NCBI GenBank assembly: GCA_020629895.1
Contig: JAHDCM010000210.1
Coordinates: 1-6,796, forward strand
Reading direction: 5' to 3'
DNA from: Bacteroidota bacterium
Lineage (GTDB): Bacteria > Bacteroidota > Bacteroidia > Chitinophagales > UBA2359
Length of the DNA stretch: 6,796 nt
The stretch's first letter is position 1. Each line of letters starts with the position of its first letter. Made by a program: the position numbers and the translations under genes. Of the stretch, positions 1 to 4,475 are shown one piece after another. The notes below the pieces were generated by a model. The model was not told the origin of the DNA and ran no database searches. It was given only the letters and a program-made list of their open reading frames with translations.

Positions 1-52
1 CGGCTTGGACTAGCAGGGCTGACGGAGGAAGACACTGCTAGGACTTTAGCCG
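1..52. repeat. Imperfect palindrome at the outer end of the left repeat
   Basis: CGGCT (1-5) pairs with AGCCG (48-52), and CTAGCAG (10-16) pairs with CTGCTAG (35-41). A mismatched internal segment lies between the two stems, and the terminal loop is about 18 bases. It is probably the tail of the dispersed repeat, but the window edge prevents confirming where the element ends. Confidence 0.5.
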
Positions 53-92
53 AACTCCTTTTCTATGAGGCAACTACAAGCGGATAGCCCGA

Positions 93-151
93 CCTTTTTT
101 CGCCTCGTGCCTGTCGATGTGTGGACGCATCGACAGGCGAGGCGAAAAAGG
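93..151. repeat. Large hairpin inside the left repeat
   Basis: The left arm at 93-119 and the right arm at 128-151 are complementary over 24 pairs. The left arm has an extra T in its T-run and a two-base TG bulge. The loop is the eight bases 120-127. The outer part of the stem (CCTTTTT-CGCCTCG) is also present at the right edge of the window, while the inner part (CCTGTCGATG) appears specific to this copy. This hairpin would form in RNA read from the LRR gene into the repeat. Confidence 0.8.
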
Positions 152-170
152 ACACGCCCAACTAAGTAAA

Positions 171-182
171 GATGATTGGATG
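171..182 (-). repeat. Single CATCCAATCATC unit beside the left repeat
   Basis: On the minus strand this reads CATCCAATCATC, differing at one base from the CATCCAATCACC core of the minisatellite beside the right repeat copy. It sits at the same side of the repeat head, about 10 bases before TTGGGCGTGTCC. The segment 157-162 (CCCAAC) is also complementary to 182-187 (GTTGGG), giving a small 6-bp stem just past the LRR stop codon. Confidence 0.5.
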
Positions 183-187
183 TTGGG

Positions 188-2653
188 TTAACTAAAAATG
201 ATTTCACAGTAGGGAATTATTTCTTGCCCTAGTTGATAAAGTAAGGTTTGTTGTTTGGGGTTAGCAGCAGAGAGGTATAATTTACGTAAATTTTGGAGTT
301 GATGAAAGGATTCGGGAATTTTGCTGATATTATTATGAGTTAAATGGAGGGTTTGGAGCTTGGTAAGTGCGGCTAATACCTCTATTTTTGCGTCCTCTAA
401 ATGATTGGCAGCGAGGTTAAGCTGCTTTAGTTGGGTCAGATTTTGTATGCCGTTAAGCATGAAATTTACCTTTCCCATTCCTGAAATTTCTAATTCTTGG
501 AGATTGATAGCTCGAAAAATAGATTCTTGAAAAGAAACGATTCCCTCCACCTTTCGCCAGGTTACTTTTTTTAAGGCAGGCAATTCGTCAAACTGGTTTC
601 TGATTCTCCCAATATGACTATCTATGGCATCAATTTCTTCTAATTGATGGAGCAGATGTATGTTTTGAGGGATGCAGGGCAGGCGGCATTCATGGATGAT
701 GAGTTTTTTTAGCTGGGTCATTCCTACCAAATCGAAGTTATTAGAGGAAATGACATTTACCTTACTTAGCTCCAAGGTCTTCCATGCATTTAACCTGGCA
801 ATAACGGAAGGAAACGAATAGAACAACATGTCTCTTAGGTTTAATGTTGTACCCTGTTCGTAGCGCGTTAAAACAGCTTGCTTGGCTTGGTCATCAAGGT
901 GATAATCATTGAGCATGAGGGCATGTCCCTCTGTATCCAATCGCTGGATAAGGTGTGTAATTAATTCATCTTTATTGAGTTTGGTATTGTCTGCTAATAG
1001 CTTGATTTTTTTACCAATCGTGTATGAAAAGGGATCATCGAGTCGCCAATTGGCGTTGAGGGCATAGGATAGTAGATAAGAGCCGTTGAGGGTAAGTAGT
1101 TGTTTTAAGGGCTGTTGTATGTCTTTATCTGAGGTTTTATAAATGATCATTAATAAGGGAAGCAGTTTGCGCGGCACTCCCCCACTTCGTAATATTTCGA
1201 TAGCTAATAAGATATTTTCTTTTTCTTTTGATGCTAGTAAGTTACTTATATTTTCTAGTAGTTTTTGTTGTTCTGCTACATCTCCACTTTTGAGGAATAC
1301 CTGTTCTTTTTCTTCGAGGAAAAAGAGCAATTGTTGTTCGTTGAGAAATTGTATATCTGTATATCTACTTACTTCTAGTTTTGTTTTTACATATTTTCCA
1401 ATAAGAAGGTGTGTGGTGTTGGCTGTTATTGAATGATCGTAAGTAATACCTTGTCCATCGAGTCGTTCTTGAATATCGTCTATGGGCTGAATGGTGTCAC
1501 CGAGAAAGGTAATTTTACTTTTTGTTGATAATGTTTTTGGGTCGAAAGTTTTACAAAGTGTTTGTACGATATTGTCTTGAATCATTTTCTGAGGAAAATG
1601 GAGGTGTTCGAGTAGGAATTTTTGTGGTAATTGTTGAATATACGTTTTGTTGTTGATAAAGATTTGGAAGAGGGGGTATCGCTTGGCTAGTGGCACCTGT
1701 TGTTTTTTGAAGGTTCGGAGGAGTTTGGTAAAGACACGAAAATAAGGATCAGGAATAAATGCCTCTTGCCCCTTGAGTTGTTTTAGGTTTTCGAGTGCAA
1801 GTAAGGCTGTTGGAAATTCTTGCCAATCGTTTCCCCCTAAGCTAAGGCTTCGTACGTTTTTTAATTGTGCTAAAGAAGCAGGTACACTTTGGAGTTTGTT
1901 GTTGGATAAGCCTAATAATTCTAATTTTTTGTATTGCCCAATGCTTTCTGGTAGCGATTCTAACTGATTATAATTGAGTTTAAGGTTTTGAAGAACATGA
2001 TTGTCTTGATTAATTTCGGGAAGTCTTTCAATTTGATTGTTATGGGCGATGATGCTATTTATTGAATTACTTTCTAGTACTTCGATGGGGATGGTAATCA
2101 GCTGATTGTATTGGAGGTGTAGTTCTTCGAGTTGGGGGCAATTGCCAATGGCTGGATGTATAAATTTAAGCTGATTATTATTGGCTTGAATGATACGTAA
2201 CTGTCGTAATTCGCCTAAAAAAGCAGGTAATTCTTTTAGATTATTTTGGGAAACTAATAACTCTTCTAGTGCGACACATCCTAGAAGCTGATCGGTTAGT
2301 TGTTGGAGTCGATTGTGTTTGAGTTCAATCTTTTTGAGTGCTTGAAGATATTCCATTCCACTAGGTAGACCGTCTAAATAATTACCAATGAGTTTTAAGT
2401 GCTTGAGCTTCGTACACTGTTTTATTGTTGCGGGGAAACAAAGGGAATCTAATCCATTATACATCTTCGAAAAACCCAAGTATTCCAGTTCTTTTAGTGT
2501 TCCTATTTCTTCGGGGATATGGGTAATTTTATTTGATCCTAATGTTAATTGTTTTAAGTTTTTACACCAAAAAACTTCCTTTGGAATGGTTGTATGTTCC
2601 CCATGAGACAAATTGAGAACAGTAATTTCTAAAGGTGGGGCGGGGAGTTTCAT
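188..2653 (-). CDS. Leucine-rich repeat protein with central BRCT-like domain
   Basis: An 821-residue protein, probably cytoplasmic because no signal peptide or membrane segment is visible. Residues about 10-301 form 12-13 leucine-rich repeats of the bacterial 23-residue type (LxxLxLxxNxLxxLPxxI), for example 81-103, 219-241 and 242-264. Residues about 378-448 resemble a DNA-ligase-type BRCT domain: FLGDT, a helix, GxG-like DGQGITYD, the strand TTHLLIGK, then FLNEQQLLFFL. Residues about 455-620 are predicted helical, with no family I recognise. Residues about 625-800 form eight further LRRs, less regular, with a short C-terminal cap. LRR and BRCT domains both usually bind proteins, so a scaffold role is plausible, but no catalytic motif is seen and the function is unknown. 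The ATG lies 18 bases after the dehydrogenase stop codon, suggesting co-transcription. No Shine-Dalgarno is present. The frame is certain; the BRCT call is moderately sure. Confidence 0.9.
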   Translation of the reverse strand: MKLPAPPLEITVLNLSHGEHTTIPKEVFWCKNLKQLTLGSNKITHIPEEIGTLKELEYLGFSKMYNGLDSLCFPATIKQCTKLKHLKLIGNYLDGLPSGMEYLQALKKIELKHNRLQQLTDQLLGCVALEELLVSQNNLKELPAFLGELRQLRIIQANNNQLKFIHPAIGNCPQLEELHLQYNQLITIPIEVLESNSINSIIAHNNQIERLPEINQDNHVLQNLKLNYNQLESLPESIGQYKKLELLGLSNNKLQSVPASLAQLKNVRSLSLGGNDWQEFPTALLALENLKQLKGQEAFIPDPYFRVFTKLLRTFKKQQVPLAKRYPLFQIFINNKTYIQQLPQKFLLEHLHFPQKMIQDNIVQTLCKTFDPKTLSTKSKITFLGDTIQPIDDIQERLDGQGITYDHSITANTTHLLIGKYVKTKLEVSRYTDIQFLNEQQLLFFLEEKEQVFLKSGDVAEQQKLLENISNLLASKEKENILLAIEILRSGGVPRKLLPLLMIIYKTSDKDIQQPLKQLLTLNGSYLLSYALNANWRLDDPFSYTIGKKIKLLADNTKLNKDELITHLIQRLDTEGHALMLNDYHLDDQAKQAVLTRYEQGTTLNLRDMLFYSFPSVIARLNAWKTLELSKVNVISSNNFDLVGMTQLKKLIIHECRLPCIPQNIHLLHQLEEIDAIDSHIGRIRNQFDELPALKKVTWRKVEGIVSFQESIFRAINLQELEISGMGKVNFMLNGIQNLTQLKQLNLAANHLEDAKIEVLAALTKLQTLHLTHNNISKIPESFHQLQNLRKLYLSAANPKQQTLLYQLGQEIIPYCEIIFS

Positions 2654-2671
2654 ACTAGGGGGAAATAAAAT

Positions 2672-3685
2672 TCAATATTCTCTTTCTAAGTTTACAATGT
2701 TTATATAATCGCTACGTCCTGCTGCTACTCGTTTTAAATTTTCGACCACTTCTTCCCATCGTTTTAAATCACTAAAAGGAGAAGCGGCTCGATGTGGCGA
2801 CAAAACGACATTATCGAGTTGATAGAAGGGGAAGTGGTAAGGAAATTTACGTTCCTGCTCATCGGGTGTGGCTTGGTAGTTATACCACACATCTATGGCT
2901 GCTCCTGCGATTTCTTTTGTTTGTAAGGCATTATACAAAGCTTCTTCTACAATCACCTTGCCACGACTCACATTCACCAACAGTCCTTCTTTGCCCAATA
3001 GTTCCAATTCTTTTTTACCAATCATTGCTTCTGTTCGAGATGTATGTGGTACAGCAATAATTAGTGTATCAATAACTGTTAAAAATTCATGTAGTTGCTC
3101 AGGTGTATATTGTTGTAGGGAAGTTGGATACGTATTTTTTTCCTCCTCTTTCCATTGGGTTTTGAGCGCAGCAAATTGGAGGGTAAATCCTGCTAAAAAT
3201 TGATGTACTTTTTGATTGATAGCTCCGTAACCTAATAATCCGATTGTTCGATCGCGCATTGGGATAGAAGCAGCTTCTTGGTCACCTAGTCGCCATTTCC
3301 CTTCGCGCATCCATTGGTCGTGGGCAACTATTTTATTAGTTAGTGCGAGCAATAAAGCGACGGTATGTTGGGCGGTAAAGTAAGCATTTCCATGTCCGTT
3401 TACCAATACGACTTCCTTTTGTTCATTTACCTTCCGAAATCGTTTAATTTGATGTTGGATACCTGCTCCAGGATTGATAAAGAGTTTTAGGTTGGTAGCG
3501 GCTAGTAATACTGCTTCGGTAGGACGCCAACCAATCATCACAGTCGCTTTGGGAGCATGTTCTAGCCATTTTTCTTCGGTCATTTCAGCTGGAATGCACC
3601 ATTGGAGGTCTGGATAATCACTCAAACCACTTTTGAGGAAAGAAAAGAGTGCTTCAGAAGGATTAAATAAAAACAAAATGGTCAT
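2672..3685 (-). CDS. D-isomer-specific 2-hydroxyacid dehydrogenase family protein
   Basis: A 337-residue protein, the usual length for this cytoplasmic NAD(P)-dependent family, which interconverts 2-hydroxy and 2-oxo acids. The N-terminal flavodoxin-like substrate domain leads to the hinge segment AQHTVALLLAL (105-115). The Rossmann motif is GLLGYGAIN (149-157), GxGxxN instead of GxGxxG. The family Arg is R241 in VSRG and the catalytic His is H298 in SPHRAAS. The Asp is D265 in IDVWYNY, but five residues further, where the catalytic Glu normally lies, the sequence has Tyr270. The strand after the Rossmann helix (LQFAALKTQ) lacks the acidic residue typical of strict NAD users, so cofactor choice is open. 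The substrate cannot be deduced. The first ATG gives a natural start (MTILFLFNP). The gene is followed after 18 bases by the LRR gene on the same strand. It may be an atypical active enzyme or a binding paralogue. Confidence 0.9.
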   Translation of the reverse strand: MTILFLFNPSEALFSFLKSGLSDYPDLQWCIPAEMTEEKWLEHAPKATVMIGWRPTEAVLLAATNLKLFINPGAGIQHQIKRFRKVNEQKEVVLVNGHGNAYFTAQHTVALLLALTNKIVAHDQWMREGKWRLGDQEAASIPMRDRTIGLLGYGAINQKVHQFLAGFTLQFAALKTQWKEEEKNTYPTSLQQYTPEQLHEFLTVIDTLIIAVPHTSRTEAMIGKKELELLGKEGLLVNVSRGKVIVEEALYNALQTKEIAGAAIDVWYNYQATPDEQERKFPYHFPFYQLDNVVLSPHRAASPFSDLKRWEEVVENLKRVAAGRSDYINIVNLEREY

Positions 3686-4187
3686 AAGCGGCTCTTAATC
3701 TCAATTAAAAAATTTATAAAAAATTAACAATCAATTACTTATGTCGCCACCATTCTATAAAACACACTCATTGCAATAAAAATGTCAAGATAAGAGGTAT
3801 TATAAAGTGATTCTTCTTTCTATATGAAAGTATCCTTTTTTTCTTTTTACTAAGTGAAAAACGGATAATAATATACACAGGTTTCTTTTCACTCTTTGAA
3901 CTTGTATTTTATGGCATCAAGTTTTTTTTTCATTGAAGCAAATCTCAATTGTCAACTAAGTGTCAGGTTTTTAAGGGCTATTACATTTTACTTCCTAATA
4001 AATTCATTTTTTTCTTTATTTGCATATAGATAAGCAACAAAGCCTCATAAAAAAGGTACTTATAATCATTCTATATGTTGAATGGATATATACCATGCGG
4101 TTAAAAAAGTGAGTACTAGTTTAGCGAATTTAGAAAGCCGCCCTAGCTTTTTATCTTAATATGGCAATAACAGGTTAGTACTATAAA
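3686..4187. other. AT-rich intergenic stretch upstream of the dehydrogenase
   Basis: About 500 bases without a convincing gene. It should contain the promoter of the dehydrogenase-LRR pair, but I find no clear Bacteroidota promoter (TTTG with TAnnTTTG at proper spacing). The minus strand has a perfect TTGACA (complement of 3783-3788), but the next TATA-like box is 23 bases away. Small stems exist: CTTTC-TATAT-GAAAG at about 3817-3831, AGTGAAAA/TTTTCACT at 3853-3860 and 3886-3893, and AAAGC/GCTTT at about 4134-4150. Two short plus-strand open frames (3911-4033 and 4082-4159) are discussed elsewhere and are not called as genes. Confidence 0.6.
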
Positions 4188-4229
4188 AACGCAGCAGCAT
4201 TTTTAAATGCTGGCTGCGTTTTCTTTTTT
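4188..4229. terminator. Bidirectional intrinsic terminator
   Basis: The left arm AACGCAGCAGCATTT (4188-4202) pairs with AAATGCTGGCTGCGTT (4205-4220), a 15-bp GC-rich stem with one bulged base. On the plus strand it is followed by TTTTCTTTTTT. On the minus strand it is followed by GTTTTTAT (complement of 4183-4191). On the minus strand it would end the adaptor transcript, giving it a 3' untranslated region of about 290 bases, and would separate it from the dehydrogenase pair. On the plus strand it could end a transcript from 3700-4180, where no firm gene is seen. Confidence 0.85.
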
Positions 4230-4312
4230 AATTATGTTCCAATAACGCTTAATCAACCACTCAATACACTTTTCATTCAAACCACTACACCTACTGATTC
4301 ATCATTTTAAAA

Positions 4313-4445
4313 GCGGACTGCTTCGGGTATCTTTGACATATCAAAACCGAACAACGAATTAGACCACAATTGCTATTTCACTGTTCACCTTGTAACAAAG
4401 CTATACCCATCCGATATAAAATCTAACTTATGTTGGATGCAGTCC
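4313..4445. other. Nested complementary segments, possible structured RNA
   Basis: Three pairs of complementary segments are nested in order: GGACTGC (4315-4321) with GCAGTCC (4439-4445); GGGTATCTTTG (4325-4335) with CAAAGCTATACCC (4396-4408), 11 pairs with a two-base bulge; and GAACA (4349-4353) with TGTTC (4382-4386). A small extra stem TTTGA-CATA-TCAAA lies at 4332-4345. On the minus strand this would be part of the adaptor 3' untranslated region. On the plus strand it would lie directly before a strong terminator, as in a small noncoding RNA. I recognise no known RNA family, and some of these pairings could be chance in AT-rich DNA. Confidence 0.3.
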
Positions 4446-4475
4446 TCTTTGCACTTCGTGTAAAGAGGGCTTTTT
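4442..4475 (+). terminator. Strong plus-strand intrinsic terminator
   Basis: The stem runs from 4442-4454 paired with 4458-4470, 13 pairs including two G-T wobbles, closed by the loop TTC (4455-4457), and is followed at once by TTTTT (4471-4475). The T-run exists only in the plus direction; on the minus strand the stem is followed by TGCATCC. The complement of the T-run overlaps the TAA stop of the adaptor (4474-4476), so the minus-strand mRNA carries this hairpin directly after its stop codon. No plus-strand gene ending here is visible, so its target may be a small RNA or antisense transcript, or it may block transcription into the adaptor from the opposite side. Confidence 0.8.

Larger units (their letters stand above)
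1..161 (-). repeat. Dispersed palindromic repeat, left copy
   Basis: Read on the minus strand, this element begins with TTGGGCGTGTCC, continues into a large hairpin (93-151), then GGTCGGGCTATCCGCT, and ends in a second imperfect palindrome (1-52). The head sequence recurs in inverted orientation at the right edge of the window, which shows it is a repeat and not unique spacer. I see no open reading frame in it. The layout (conserved head, variable hairpin, conserved CGGGCTATCCGCT segment) resembles REP-like extragenic repeats that I recall from Bacteroidota; that comparison comes from memory and was not searched. The element may continue left of the window. It lies 26 bases beyond the stop codon of the LRR gene, so its hairpin could also protect or end that transcript, although no T-run follows the stem on the minus strand. 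Confidence 0.7.

Noticed and set aside
157..187. Intrinsic terminator of the LRR gene formed by CCCAAC/GTTGGG
   Set aside because: The stem has only six pairs with a 19-base loop and no T-run follows on the minus strand. It may be a chance effect of the repeat flank.
2794..3203. Two plus-strand open frames antisense to the dehydrogenase
   Set aside because: They overlap each other and a gene with strong family motifs. Their translations show no domain-like features.
3755..3788. TTGACA on the minus strand as a -35 box for the dehydrogenase
   Set aside because: The nearest TATA-like box (TATAGA) is about 23 bases away, and Bacteroidota housekeeping promoters do not use this consensus.
3911..4033. 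40-codon plus-strand frame starting MASSFFFIEA
   Set aside because: Its Phe/Leu/Ile-rich content follows from the T-runs in AT-rich DNA. There is no start context or terminator directly after it and no similarity that I recognise.
4228..4323. Minus-strand frame of about 31 codons containing EWLIKRYWNIIKK, considered as a transposase remnant
   Set aside because: It has no start codon, is bounded by a stop codon, and runs into the terminator hairpin. It is too short to support any assignment.
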